Source: Streptomyces sp. AC555_RSS877
GTDB lineage: Bacteria > Actinomycetota > Actinomycetes > Streptomycetales > Streptomycetaceae
Direction of reading: 5' to 3'
Assembly (NCBI RefSeq): GCF_019049245.1
Contig: NZ_JAGMUK010000001.1
Location: forward strand, 124,001-188,000
DNA length: 64,000 nt
In this document: positions 6,912-14,983 of the stretch, in pieces
Position numbering within the stretch: the first letter of the stretch is position 1
Layout: every line of letters starts with the position of its first letter
Notes under the pieces: model-generated
Databases searched by the model: none
Seen by the model: the letters and a program-made list of their open reading frames with translations, nothing else
Told to the model about the DNA's origin: nothing
Program-made: the position numbers and the translations under genes

Positions 6912-8267
6912 ATGACGTGGTTCATGGTCGCTCTGGTGCTGGTCGTCGCTGCCGCAGTGATCCTGCGGTGGCGGCGCCCCGCCTGGTACTGGCTGACCTT
7001 CGGCGTCACCCTCGCCACCCTGCGGGTCCTGGTCCGCTACGCCTCCGTCATGGACGCCTGCGGCCTGACCGTCCCGCCCTCCCGCTGGCGGCTCGCGCTC
7101 GCCCGGATGACCAACCGGCCCGTTCCCGAGTCCCGTCCGCCGCGCATCCTGCGGATCCGCCCGACCCGCACCGGCCTGGTCCTGCGGCTGGGCCTGCGCC
7201 CCGGCCAGGACGCCTTCGACGTCGCGGCGGCCTCGGACCGGCTGCGCCACTCCTTCAACCTGTACGGCGTCACCTCGCGTGAACTGCGCTCCGGTGTGGT
7301 CGAAGTACGGATGACGGGCTATGACGTCCTCAAGCGGGTGCAGATGCCCGCCCGGACCGACACCCGCCCCATGCGGGTCCCGGTCGCCCTGCGCGAGGAC
7401 GGCGCTGTCCACTACCGCGACTACCGGGCCGTCCCGCACGGGCTCACCCTGGGCGCCACGGAATCCGGGAAGTCCGTCTACCAGCGCAACCTGGTCGCCG
7501 GTTTGGCTCCGCAGGATGTCGCCCTCGTGGGCATCGACTGCAAACAGGGCGTCGAGCTCTTCCCGCTGGCACGCCGGTTCTCCGCGCTCGCCGACAACCC
7601 GGACACCGCCCTCGACCTCCTGGAAGCCCTCGTCTCCCACATGGAGGACGTCTACCAGCTCATCCGCGCTCAGCAGCGCATCAGTGTCGCGATCCCGGAT
7701 GCGGAGATCGCCGCCGACATCTGGGACCTGCCCGCCGACCTGCGCCCGGTCCCGGTGGTGGTCCTGGTCGACGAGGTGGCCGAACTCGCCTTGTTCGCCA
7801 CCAAGGACGAGGAGAAGCGGCGGGACCGCATCATCACCGCTCTGGTGCGCCTGGCCCAGCTCGGCCGCGCCGCCGGCATCTATCTGGAGATCTGCGGGCA
7901 GCGCTTCGGCGCCGAACTCGGCAAGAGCATCACGATGCTCCGCTCCCAGCTCACCGGCCGGACCGCCCACCGCGTCAACGACGAGACCTCCGCCAACATG
8001 GCCTTCGCAGACATCTCCCCGGACGCGGTCCTGGCGGCCGTGCAGATCCCCACCGACATGCGCGGTGTCGCCATCGCCGGGGACTCCTCCGGCGGCTGGG
8101 CCCGCATCCGTGCCCCGCACACCTCGCTGCGTGAAGCCGTGAACATCTGCAACAAGCACGCCGACCGGGTCCCGGACCTGCCCGCCCTGGCAGCCTTCCG
8201 CCCCGCGATGGGCCCGCTGCCCTCGGCCCGTGTGCCGCTGTCCAAGACAGCCCCCGCCACCGCCTGA
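6912..8267 (+). CDS. FtsK/SpoIIIE-like conjugative DNA translocase (TraSA/TraB family)
   Basis: A 451-aa membrane-anchored ATPase that moves double-stranded DNA between hyphae during actinomycete conjugation. Two hydrophobic N-terminal segments (about 4-18 and 25-45) are followed by a linker and the motor domain: Walker A GATESGKS (about 182-189) and Walker B VVVLVDEVAEL (about 277-287), plus the FtsK-type ICGQRFGAELGKSIT region. There is no obvious gamma-type winged helix. It is longer than pSAM2 TraSA but matches the FtsK-domain AICE proteins. Coupled to the preceding regulator gene. Confidence 0.9.
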   Translation: MTWFMVALVLVVAAAVILRWRRPAWYWLTFGVTLATLRVLVRYASVMDACGLTVPPSRWRLALARMTNRPVPESRPPRILRIRPTRTGLVLRLGLRPGQDAFDVAAASDRLRHSFNLYGVTSRELRSGVVEVRMTGYDVLKRVQMPARTDTRPMRVPVALREDGAVHYRDYRAVPHGLTLGATESGKSVYQRNLVAGLAPQDVALVGIDCKQGVELFPLARRFSALADNPDTALDLLEALVSHMEDVYQLIRAQQRISVAIPDAEIAADIWDLPADLRPVPVVVLVDEVAELALFATKDEEKRRDRIITALVRLAQLGRAAGIYLEICGQRFGAELGKSITMLRSQLTGRTAHRVNDETSANMAFADISPDAVLAAVQIPTDMRGVAIAGDSSGGWARIRAPHTSLREAVNICNKHADRVPDLPALAAFRPAMGPLPSARVPLSKTAPATA

Positions 8268-8351
8268 ACCACCCCCGCTCCACCGGTCGGCGCGGCCGTC
8301 CTCGCGCCAGGTCCCTACCCCCGCCATGCCTCATCACCGGAAGGAGCCGTG

Positions 8352-9053
8352 ATGGCCCGCCCCGCCCTCCGTGTCGACGCCGTGCTCGTCCAGGCCGTCA
8401 TTGCCGGGGCACTGTCCTTCGCCCACCTCCACGACCTCGCCGCCGCTGCCGGACAAGACGGCTGGAAAGCCTGGGCCTACCCCATCTCGGTCGACCTGCT
8501 CCTGGTCGCCTCCTGGCGGCGCCTGCGCTCGGACGGTCCGTCCCGGCTGGCCTGGTGCTGGTTCGTGATCGCCCTGGTGGCCTCCCTCGGCGCCAACGTC
8601 GCCACCGCCGGACTCCTCAACCTCCAGCACGTACCGGCCTGGCTGCGCATCCTCGTCGCCGCCTGGCCCGCCCTGGCCTTCATGGGCGGCACCCTCCTCG
8701 CCCACTCCACCACCGACCACCCCGCACCCGAAGTGCCGGCCACCACACCCGAGCCCGACTCCGACCGCGAACCGGTCGCCTCGCCTGAGCCGGAAGCCAC
8801 CCCGGCCGCAGTGACCGAGGTCCAGGAAACTCCCGCACTTGCAGCTGCTGAACCCGTCCCGACGCCGGAGTCCGCCACGGCTGCTCCTGCTGTCCCGGCT
8901 CCTTCGGTCCCGGCCGCGCTGGTCGACCACGCCCGCAAGGTCTCCGCCGACCACCAGGCCCGTACCGGATCGCCGATCGACACCGACACGCTGCGTGCCC
9001 GCCTCGGCGTCCCTCCGCAGCTGGCCGACGCCATCGCCGCCCAACTCGCCTGA
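8352..9053 (+). CDS. DUF2637 membrane protein, SpdB2-like spread protein
   Basis: A 233-aa protein with four hydrophobic segments in the first ~120 residues (including WAYPISVDLLLVASW and WFVIALVASLGANVATAGL), the DUF2637 pattern seen in SpdB2-type intra-mycelial plasmid spread proteins. The second half is a Pro/Glu/Ala-rich linker ending in a small predicted helical domain (about 185-233) that may contact DNA (ARKVSADHQARTG, LRARLGVPPQLADAI). ATG at 8352 is chosen over the in-frame GTG at 8349 because AAGGAG at 8341-8346 leaves proper spacing. Probably works with the translocase. Confidence 0.82.
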   Translation: MARPALRVDAVLVQAVIAGALSFAHLHDLAAAAGQDGWKAWAYPISVDLLLVASWRRLRSDGPSRLAWCWFVIALVASLGANVATAGLLNLQHVPAWLRILVAAWPALAFMGGTLLAHSTTDHPAPEVPATTPEPDSDREPVASPEPEATPAAVTEVQETPALAAAEPVPTPESATAAPAVPAPSVPAALVDHARKVSADHQARTGSPIDTDTLRARLGVPPQLADAIAAQLA

Positions 9054-9073
9054 CCAAGAAGGGAGCAAGACCG

Positions 9074-9256
9074 ATGCTGCGTGATCCCGCCGACCTGACC
9101 GTCGCCGACTACCTCGACGGTGCCCGCGAGATGGCCGCCGCCAACCGGCCCTACCTCGCCCACCTTCTCGCCGAGGAAGCCGCCCAGCGCACCACCGACC
9201 CGGCCACCGCCGCCGGTATCCGCGCCCAGTTCCCCGCCCCCACACGGAAGGACTGA
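9074..9256 (+). CDS. Small hypothetical AICE protein
   Basis: A 60-aa, Ala-rich, helical product (DLTVADYLDGAREMAAANRPYLAHLLAEEAA). It lies in the run of small spread genes with short gaps on both sides. No motif is recognised; SpdA-like small proteins occupy such positions in related elements. Confidence 0.6.
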   Translation: MLRDPADLTVADYLDGAREMAAANRPYLAHLLAEEAAQRTTDPATAAGIRAQFPAPTRKD

Positions 9257-9261
9257 CCGAC

Positions 9262-9453
9262 ATGCCTGCCCGCGACCACTTCCACTCCGTCATGCGGATC
9301 GGCCCCGTGCAGATCGGCACCCACCGCGACCGCCACGGCCGCACCAAGCACGCCGCCGTGTGCACCAACGACCGCTGCGGCTGGTCCGCCGACTACTCCA
9401 GCCAGACCGCCGCCCAGCTCGCCGCCCGCACCCACCGCTGCACCGCCCGATAG
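9262..9453 (+). CDS. Mobile element transfer protein (small, Cys-containing)
   Basis: A 63-aa protein with the pattern MRIGPVQIGTHRDRHGRTKH then CTNDRCGWSADYSSQTAAQL and a C-terminal RTHRC, which I recognise from small AICE proteins annotated as mobile element transfer proteins. The CxxxxC pair and a terminal HRC could bind zinc. It starts 5 nt after the previous gene; likely one of the Spd accessory factors. Confidence 0.7.
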   Translation: MPARDHFHSVMRIGPVQIGTHRDRHGRTKHAAVCTNDRCGWSADYSSQTAAQLAARTHRCTAR

Positions 9454-9466
9454 GAGGCCACCACCC

Positions 9467-9622
9467 ATGGAAGTCCCCCTCTGGTTCGCCCTCGCCGCCG
9501 TCGGCTACCTCGGCATCAAACTCATCCGCCCGCCGCTCTGGCTGGTCCTGGTCCTCCTCCTCGGCGGCTACCTCATCGCCGACAGCCTCCTCGCCCCCGT
9601 CATCGACACCGCCATCAAGTAA
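9467..9622 (+). CDS. Small membrane protein in the spread gene cluster
   Basis: A 51-aa product, MEVPLWFALAAVGYLGIKLI followed by a second hydrophobic stretch (LWLVLVLLLGGYLIADSLL), so two membrane helices with a short polar loop. Stop TAA at 9620-9622. Its place between the transfer protein and the SpdD-like gene, in the same direction and with 13- and 24-nt gaps, supports it as a real gene. Exact role unknown. Confidence 0.65.
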   Translation: MEVPLWFALAAVGYLGIKLIRPPLWLVLVLLLGGYLIADSLLAPVIDTAIK

Positions 9623-9646
9623 CCACCGCTGAAAGGAGATCTGCTG

Positions 9647-9967
9647 ATGTTCCGTCCCAAGCTCCCGGTCATGCCCCAGCCGACCGGCCTGATCACCCCG
9701 CCCGCAGCCGTCGAGCCGACCGCCGTCATCCAGCACCAGCCGACCACCCCGGTCGCTCCGGCCCCGGCTGCGGTGTCTGCCCGGCCCACCGTCCAGCTCA
9801 CCCCCGGCGCCGTCGTCGCCCTCGTCGGTGGCGGCACGGCCGTGGTCCTGGTCGTCGGTGCCGTCCTGGTCTCGATGCTCCTCGCGGTCGCCATCACCGG
9901 CGCCTCGGTCGCCATCTGCGCCCTGGTCATCCGCTCACTCATCACCAGCGAAGCCAAGCGGTACTGA
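9647..9967 (+). CDS. SpdD-like spread protein
   Basis: A 106-aa protein: a Pro/Ala/Thr-rich N-terminal half (about 1-52), then two hydrophobic segments (PGAVVALVGGGTAVVLVVG and VSMLLAVAITGASVAICALV) and a short charged tail. This architecture is that of SpdD-type proteins of Streptomyces plasmids, which help spread of plasmid DNA within the mycelium. An AAAGGAG site precedes the ATG. Confidence 0.7.
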   Translation: MFRPKLPVMPQPTGLITPPAAVEPTAVIQHQPTTPVAPAPAAVSARPTVQLTPGAVVALVGGGTAVVLVVGAVLVSMLLAVAITGASVAICALVIRSLITSEAKRY

Positions 9968-10057
9968 CCGGCCCCCGGGCGGCCTCAACCGCCAAGCATC
10001 CGCCGCCCGGGAGCCCTGCCCCATTCCGAACCCGAAGAGCCGGAAGGAACCCCCAGC

Positions 10058-10240
10058 ATGACGCAGCACACCACACCCCTGCCCCGGATCTGCCCCAACT
10101 GCGACGGGCACGCCTCCGCCGCCATCACCCTCGGCGGCCGCGACCAGCACGGCCACCTGCGCACCATCACCGCCCACTGCCCGGCCTGCCACGGCACCGG
10201 CACCCGCCCCGCCCGCACACGGGAGGGCGCCCGTGCCTGA
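10058..10240 (+). CDS. Small zinc-ribbon-like protein upstream of the replication gene
   Basis: A 60-aa product with two CxxC pairs (ICPNCDGHA at about 12-15 and HCPACHGTG at about 41-44), consistent with a zinc ribbon or a DnaJ-like CxxCxGxG remnant. Its stop lies 8 nt inside the next gene, which begins at a GTG at 10233, so translation of the replication initiator is probably coupled to it. Confidence 0.65.
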   Translation: MTQHTTPLPRICPNCDGHASAAITLGGRDQHGHLRTITAHCPACHGTGTRPARTREGARA

Positions 10241-11612
10241 CCTTCTCCTCGACCCGGTCACCCTCGGCGATCTGCTGAGGGTGGCCTCGGCCGATGACTA
10301 CGACCGCTGGCACGAACAGATCCGCCGCACCGGCGGCTGCGCCGACCCCATCCACCTCACCGGCTGGACCCTCGCCAAGGACAAGACCACCGGCGAGACC
10401 CTGCACCACTACTCCACCGAGTCCGAGCCCGGCGGGCGCCTGCGCGTCGCTTGCGGGAATCGCCGTGCCTCCCGCTGCCCGTCCTGCGCCTGGACGTACG
10501 CGGGCGACACCTACCACCTCATCCGCGCAGGCCTGGCCGGAGACGACCGCCGCGACATCCCCGCCACCGTCCGCGACCACCCCCGCGTCTTCGCCACCCT
10601 CACCGCCCCCTCCTTCGGCCCCGTCCACAACCGGCCCGACCGAGGCGTCTGCCGCTGCGGCACCCGCCACACCCCGGATGACCCGGCCCTCGGCACGGCG
10701 CTCGACCCGGGCACCTACGACTACGCGGGCGCCGTCCTCTTCAACAACCACGCCGGACAGCTCTGGCAGCGCTTCACCAACCGCCTCCGCCGCGAGATCG
10801 CAGCCCGCGCCGGCATCACCCAACGCGAACTCAAGGAAGCCGCCCGCGTCTCCTACGGCAAGGTTGCCGAGTTCCAGAAGCGCGGTGCCCTGCACTTCCA
10901 TGCCGTGATCCGTATCGACGGCCCCGACGGCCCGGACACCCCGCCTCCGGCCTGGGCCACCGTGCAGCTGCTCGACGACGCGATCCACGCCGCTGCCGCC
11001 CACTCCTACACGTCGGTCTCGGTCCCGGCCTCCCATGACCAGCCCGCCCGCACCTTCCGCTGGGGCAAACAGCTCGACGTCCGACCGGTCAAGGCCTTCG
11101 GCGACGGCTCCGACATCACCGAACAGGCCGTCGCCTCATACGTCGCCAAATACGCCACCAAGGCCGCCGAGAACACGGGAACCCTCGACCGCCGCATCGG
11201 CGAACTCTCCGAACTCGACCGCCACCAGGTCCCCGACCACACCCGCCGCCTCATCGAAGCCTGCAAGACCCTCGACCCGCTCTACCCCGACCGCCGCATC
11301 TGGGCCTGGGCCCACATGCTCGGCTTCCGCGGCCACTTCTCCTCCAAGTCCCGCCGCTACTCCACCACCCTCGGCGAACTCCGCCAGGCCCGAGCCGACT
11401 TCCGCGCCGCCCAGGAACGCGAAGCCCTCGGCCTCGACGACGTCGAACCGGACACCGTCCTCGTCCTCGCCGACTGGCAATACGCCGGACACGGCCACAC
11501 CCCCGGCGAATCCGCCCTCGCCGCCACCATCGCCCGCGACCTGCAACACAACCGCGAAACCGCCCGCGAAGCCCTACGCGACCAGTTCTCCACGGAAGGA
11601 ACCACCGCATGA
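10233..11612 (+). CDS. repSA: Replication initiator RepSA (HUH, rolling-circle)
   Basis: A 459-aa initiator that nicks the excised circle and starts rolling-circle replication. The N-terminal part has Cys clusters (ASRCPSCAWTY, VCRCGTRH), the middle the HUH metal site HFHAVI (about 221-226), and further on the catalytic tyrosine region VASYVAKYATKAAE (about 305-318), all in the usual order for the pSAM2 RepSA family. GTG start coupled to the upstream small gene; the Xis gene overlaps its 3' end by four bases. Part of the rep-xis-int operon. Confidence 0.9.
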   Translation: MPDLLLDPVTLGDLLRVASADDYDRWHEQIRRTGGCADPIHLTGWTLAKDKTTGETLHHYSTESEPGGRLRVACGNRRASRCPSCAWTYAGDTYHLIRAGLAGDDRRDIPATVRDHPRVFATLTAPSFGPVHNRPDRGVCRCGTRHTPDDPALGTALDPGTYDYAGAVLFNNHAGQLWQRFTNRLRREIAARAGITQRELKEAARVSYGKVAEFQKRGALHFHAVIRIDGPDGPDTPPPAWATVQLLDDAIHAAAAHSYTSVSVPASHDQPARTFRWGKQLDVRPVKAFGDGSDITEQAVASYVAKYATKAAENTGTLDRRIGELSELDRHQVPDHTRRLIEACKTLDPLYPDRRIWAWAHMLGFRGHFSSKSRRYSTTLGELRQARADFRAAQEREALGLDDVEPDTVLVLADWQYAGHGHTPGESALAATIARDLQHNRETAREALRDQFSTEGTTA

Positions 11613-11806
11613 CCGTCCGCACGCTCCCCGAGCGGTACCTGACTCCGGCCGATGTCGCCGACCTTCTCGGCATCCCGGTCGAGACGCTGTACCAGTGGCG
11701 GCGCAAGCGCACTGGTCCTCCGGCCTTCCGCGTGGGCAGGCATCTCCGCTACGACCCCGCACGGCTTCACCAGTGGATCGACGGTCTGACCGACGTGGCC
11801 GCCTGA
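11609..11806 (+). CDS. xis: Excisionase Xis (MerR-like helix-turn-helix)
   Basis: A 65-aa DNA-binding protein required with integrase for excision. The winged-helix pattern is clear: LTPADVADLLGIPVETLYQW (about 11-30), then RRKRTGPPAFRVGRHLRYDP and a final helix LHQWID. ATGA overlap with repSA and TGATG overlap with int indicate one translationally coupled unit, as in pSAM2. Confidence 0.92.
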   Translation: MTVRTLPERYLTPADVADLLGIPVETLYQWRRKRTGPPAFRVGRHLRYDPARLHQWIDGLTDVAA

Positions 11807-13041
11807 TGGCCGGACACGTCCAAGACCGCTGGTACAAGACCGAGCCGGGTCCGAACGGCAAGCCGGTCAAGGTCAAGACCGAGCGCTACGGCAACGGGCT
11901 CCGCTACCGCGCCCGGTACGTCGGCCCGGACGGCACCGAGAAGAGCAGGTCATTCCCAGACCGTCAGAAGCGCCGGGCGGAAGAGTGGCTGGCCGAGACG
12001 GCTGCCGACATGTCCCGTGGTCAGTACGTGGATCCGAAGGCGGCCCGGATCACGTTCCAGCAGTACGCGGAACGCTGGATCGCCGGTCAGACGACCGACC
12101 CGACCACCCGCATCGCCGTGGAAACGCGCCTCCGGCTGCACGCGTTCCCCCGCATCGGGGCCCGGCCGCTGGGGTCCTTCCGTCCGGTACACATCCGCGA
12201 GTTCGTGCGCGACCTCGAGCACGACCCGATGGCCGGCACCTACGCCCGCACCATCTACGCCAACGTCCGGGCGGTCCTGTCGGCCTCCGTCGATGACGGC
12301 CACCTCGCCCGGAATCCGTGCTCGGCGGCCTCCGTCCGCCCGCCCGCCATCTCCGCCGCCCGGGTCGTGCCCTGGCTCCCCTCCCAGGTGCGCGCGGTCC
12401 GCGACGCCCTCCCCGAGCGCTACCGGGCCATGGTCGACATCGGCAGCGGCTGCGGCCTCCGCCAGGGCGAGATCCTGGGCCTGGCCGAAGACGCTGTGCG
12501 ACTCGACAGGGACACCCTTCGGGTCACCACGCAGGTCAAGCTGATCCGGGGCGTCGCCGTCTTCGCCCCGCCCAAGGGCAACAAGGAGCGAGACGTCCCG
12601 CTGCCGTCCTCCGTTGCCTCGGCCTTGCGGCGGCACGCCGAGAAGCACTCGCCCGTGGGAATCAAGCTGCCGTGGATGAGGCCGGACGGACCCCTCGTCG
12701 AGCGGCGTCTGATCTTCACCAACACCGCCGACGGGATCGTTTGGCGGAGCAACTTCAACATCCACGAGTGGAAGCCCGCTCTTGCCGCCGCCGGCCTTAT
12801 CCCGACTCCCGAACCCGGCGAGCCGTACGCCTCCGCCCGGCAGCACGGAATGCACGCCCTGCGCCACTTCTACGCCTCGGTCCTCCTGGACGCGGGCGAG
12901 AGCATCAAGGCCGTGAGCGAGTACCTCGGGCACTCCGATCCGGCGATGACGCTGCGGGTGTACGCCCACCTGATGCCCACCAGTAACGAGCGAGCCCGCC
13001 GGGCCCTGGATGGTGTCTTCGGAACGGCCCAGGAGCCCTGA
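11806..13041 (+). CDS. int: AICE site-specific tyrosine integrase
   Basis: A 411-aa tyrosine recombinase. N-terminal arm-binding part (about 1-70), SAM-like core-binding part (about 75-165), catalytic part with the first Arg in GCGLRQGEILGL (about 220), HALRHFYASVL (HxxR, about 351-354), LGHSDPAMT and the nucleophile Tyr in LRVYAHL (about 386). All catalytic residues are present. Start overlaps xis by one base. The gene ends about 90 bp from attR, the classic arrangement, and is followed by a hairpin terminator. It should recombine the 25-bp core in rlmN. Confidence 0.95.
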   Translation: MAGHVQDRWYKTEPGPNGKPVKVKTERYGNGLRYRARYVGPDGTEKSRSFPDRQKRRAEEWLAETAADMSRGQYVDPKAARITFQQYAERWIAGQTTDPTTRIAVETRLRLHAFPRIGARPLGSFRPVHIREFVRDLEHDPMAGTYARTIYANVRAVLSASVDDGHLARNPCSAASVRPPAISAARVVPWLPSQVRAVRDALPERYRAMVDIGSGCGLRQGEILGLAEDAVRLDRDTLRVTTQVKLIRGVAVFAPPKGNKERDVPLPSSVASALRRHAEKHSPVGIKLPWMRPDGPLVERRLIFTNTADGIVWRSNFNIHEWKPALAAAGLIPTPEPGEPYASARQHGMHALRHFYASVLLDAGESIKAVSEYLGHSDPAMTLRVYAHLMPTSNERARRALDGVFGTAQEP

Positions 13042-13077
13042 CGGCCCAGAGACGGCCCACTGGGCGTAAGACGGCCC
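13041..13077. repeat. Putative integrase arm sites, right end
   Basis: Three copies of ACGGCCC (13041-13047, 13052-13058 and 13071-13077), the last two preceded by G. They match the word repeated near the left end at 2927-2944. They are placed between the int stop and attR, as expected for arm sites. Confidence 0.45.
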
Positions 13078-13108
13078 CCTACTGGCGACAAACGCGCTGG
13101 TAGGGGGC
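13074..13108 (+). terminator. Terminator after int
   Basis: GCCCCCTAC (13074-13082) pairs perfectly with GTAGGGGGC (13100-13108), followed by CTTCTTCG. It lies 33 nt after the integrase stop and would insulate the chromosome from element transcription. Confidence 0.75.
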
Positions 13109-13128
13109 TTCTTCGCGCCTGCAGAACA

Positions 13129-13153
13129 TGAGTTCTCCGGGTGCAGGCATAAC
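13129..13153. repeat. attR core, with the displaced native rlmN upstream region
   Basis: Identical to attL (2806-2830). The following 80 bp (13154-13233) is the probable original rlmN upstream region. On the minus strand it now drives only a 23-codon remnant (ATG at 13150, stop at 13079) that starts with the seven rlmN codons and then runs into element sequence. Confidence 0.85.
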
Positions 13154-13382
13154 CCTTCCAGTGTGGCAGATCAACTCTGGGGGCCCAGGCCAGAGCGGGG
13201 TGGGGGTGGTCACCTGTGGGTGGCGACTGTCAGGCGGCACCTGTCGGTATCGGTCATTTCGAGTGCCCTTCCACTGCCCGATACGGCCGGGAGGCACTCG
13301 TGTCCGGAGAACGCATGACCGTTCACCTCGCCCGCGGCGCACCTCCGTGGTGCGATGGAACGGGGGCAGAAAGGAGAGCGTG

Positions 13383-14354
13383 ATGGTCCTACCAGCAGCG
13401 GAGCGCAAGAGTGGCGCGGCCCCGGTAACCGTCCGCCCGCTGGTTGAGGCGGACCTGGATCGGGCCGATGAGATCTGCAGGGCCGCCTTCGGGACCTTCC
13501 TGGGGGCACCTGATCCGTTCGGGACCGTCGACTACGTGCGCACCCGCTGGGCGGCCGATCCACAGGCGGCCTTCGCGGCGACGGTCGAGGGCGAAGTAGT
13601 GGGGTCGAACTTCGCCGCCGACTGGGGCAGCGTCGGGTTCTTCGGACCGCTGACCGTACGTCCGGATCTGTGGGACCAGGGCATCGGCAGACGTCTGATG
13701 GAGCCGGTCATCGACTGCTTCGACGCCTGGGGGAATCGCCACCTCGGCCTGTTCACCTTCGCGCACAGTCCCAAGCATCTCGAGCTCTACCGCCGGTACG
13801 GTTTCTGGCCTCGATACCTCACAGCCATCATGAAGAAGCAGGTCACAGACGGAGTCGCAGTCCCCGGCCGGGTGCTCTACGGCGAACTGCCCGCCGCCGA
13901 GCGACCCGACGCACTGAGCCTCTGTCGCGCACTGACCGGAGCCGTGTACGAGGGCCTGAGCCTGGAGCGCGAGATCGTGGCTGCGCACGCGCAGGGACTC
14001 GGTGACACCATCCTGCTCCATGGCGCCGGCCCCGAGCTCGACGGCCTGGCCGTCTGCCACTGCGGAGCCGGGTCGGAGGCCGGCATGGACGTGTGCTTCG
14101 TCAAATTCGGCGCCGTACGTCCTGGTCCGGAGGCCGCCGACCGGTTCGAGCGACTGCTCGACGCGTGCGAGCGGCTGGCCGCCGAGCGCGGGCTGGGGCA
14201 ACTGGACGCCGGCACGAACCTGGGTCGCCCGGATGCCTACCGGCGCATGATCGACCGCGGTTTCCGCACCTGGTTGCAGGGCGTGACCATGCACAGGCCC
14301 AACGAACCCGGGTACAGCCACCCTGAAGCGTATGTGATCGACGACTGGCGTTGA
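13383..14354 (+). CDS. GNAT-family N-acetyltransferase
   Basis: A 323-aa protein with one clear GNAT domain in the first ~150 residues: VRPLVEADLDRADEICRAAF (about 16-35), the strand GFFGPLTVRPDLWDQGIGRRLM containing the acetyl-CoA motif (QGIGRRL, about 97-103) and an Asn-free distal part with YRRYGFWPRY. The C-terminal half is likely a second, degenerate GNAT-like lobe (YRRMIDRGFRTWLQGV). Acyl acceptor unknown. ATG at 13383 follows AAAGGAG. It is the first chromosomal gene beyond attR and divergent from the displaced rlmN upstream region. Confidence 0.82.
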   Translation: MVLPAAERKSGAAPVTVRPLVEADLDRADEICRAAFGTFLGAPDPFGTVDYVRTRWAADPQAAFAATVEGEVVGSNFAADWGSVGFFGPLTVRPDLWDQGIGRRLMEPVIDCFDAWGNRHLGLFTFAHSPKHLELYRRYGFWPRYLTAIMKKQVTDGVAVPGRVLYGELPAAERPDALSLCRALTGAVYEGLSLEREIVAAHAQGLGDTILLHGAGPELDGLAVCHCGAGSEAGMDVCFVKFGAVRPGPEAADRFERLLDACERLAAERGLGQLDAGTNLGRPDAYRRMIDRGFRTWLQGVTMHRPNEPGYSHPEAYVIDDWR

Positions 14355-14399
14355 GCGCGGTCCGCTGCTCCCCCTCCCCACCCAAGCCGGAACGCAGAT

Positions 14400-14846
14400 T
14401 CACTCGGATTGCTCCAGCCGGTCCTTGAGCAGTTGCTTGTCGCGCGGGAGCTCCTTGCGCATCTGCGGACGGGCGACGAGAGGGACGAGGACCTTGCCGA
14501 GGCCGTGGCCTTCGAAGTCGATGTCGATCGTCACTCGGGAGCGTCGCCCCTCGTCGAGCGGTTCGATCGCACCGTGGACGCGCGGCCTGACGGGACCGTC
14601 GACACCGTGCAGGCCCCAGCTGTGCGGCGGGACGTGCTCGTCGAACTCCACAGTCATCGGCATCTCGCGGCTGCCGATACGCCGGAGGACCCGGACCTGG
14701 GAGCCCTCGTGCAGCGGACCCTTGTCGAGCCGGCGTGCGGAGACCGCGCTCAGTTGCCAGTCCGGCAGATGGGAGGTGTCCGTGACATACGTGTAGACGT
14801 CGTCGGGGCTGCGGTCGATGTCGATCACTTCTCGGATGGCGGACAT
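14400..14846 (-). CDS. SRPBCC-family protein (polyketide cyclase/dehydrase-like)
   Basis: A 148-aa START/Bet v 1-fold protein. The opening IREVIDIDRSPDDVYTYVTD and following LPDWQLSAVSARRLDKGPL are typical of small SRPBCC proteins that bind hydrophobic ligands; the C-terminus LVPLVARPQMRKELPRD is the usual last helix. No catalytic assignment is possible. Single gene downstream of cdsA on the same strand, separated by a hairpin, so probably its own unit. Confidence 0.85.
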   Translation of the reverse strand: MSAIREVIDIDRSPDDVYTYVTDTSHLPDWQLSAVSARRLDKGPLHEGSQVRVLRRIGSREMPMTVEFDEHVPPHSWGLHGVDGPVRPRVHGAIEPLDEGRRSRVTIDIDFEGHGLGKVLVPLVARPQMRKELPRDKQLLKDRLEQSE

Positions 14847-14936
14847 GGCGCCCTCCTTCCAGAGTGAACCCGTTTGCGGGCTTATACCAGAATCGTCCCA
14901 CTCGGCGGCCGGAGGGGCCATCGCCCGGAAACGCAA

Positions 14937-14963
14937 GAGGCCCCCGCCGAAGCGAGGGCCCTC
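14937..14963 (-). terminator. Hairpin after cdsA
   Basis: GAGGCCCCCGC pairs imperfectly with GCGAGGGCCCTC around a short loop, 21 nt downstream of the cdsA stop on the minus strand. Moderate, since the stem has mismatches and no T tract. Confidence 0.5.
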
Positions 14964-14983
14964 ACGAGAACGGCGTACGAGGA

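Larger units (their letters stand above)
2806..13153 (+). mobile_element. AICE (pSAM2-type integrative and conjugative element) integrated at the 5' end of rlmN
   Basis: About 10.3 kb between two 25-bp identical direct repeats (2806-2830 and 13129-13153). It holds all modules of an actinomycete integrative and conjugative element: tyrosine integrase, Xis, HUH-type replication initiator, FtsK-like translocase for double-stranded DNA transfer, Spd spread proteins and a Nudix/regulator control module. Gene order rep-xis-int next to attR matches pSAM2. Cargo (two unknown genes, an HD protein and a long palindrome) sits next to attL. All core functions look intact, so the element may still be mobile. 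Confidence 0.9.

Noticed and set aside
6561..8327. Long minus-strand frame (588 codons) opposite the AICE translocase
   Set aside because: Opposite-strand shadow of GC-rich coding sequence; the plus-strand protein has Walker motifs and good ribosome sites.
13079..13408. 109-residue minus-strand frame spanning attR
   Set aside because: Contains only the first rlmN codons and upstream sequence; it stops just inside the element and is a by-product of integration.
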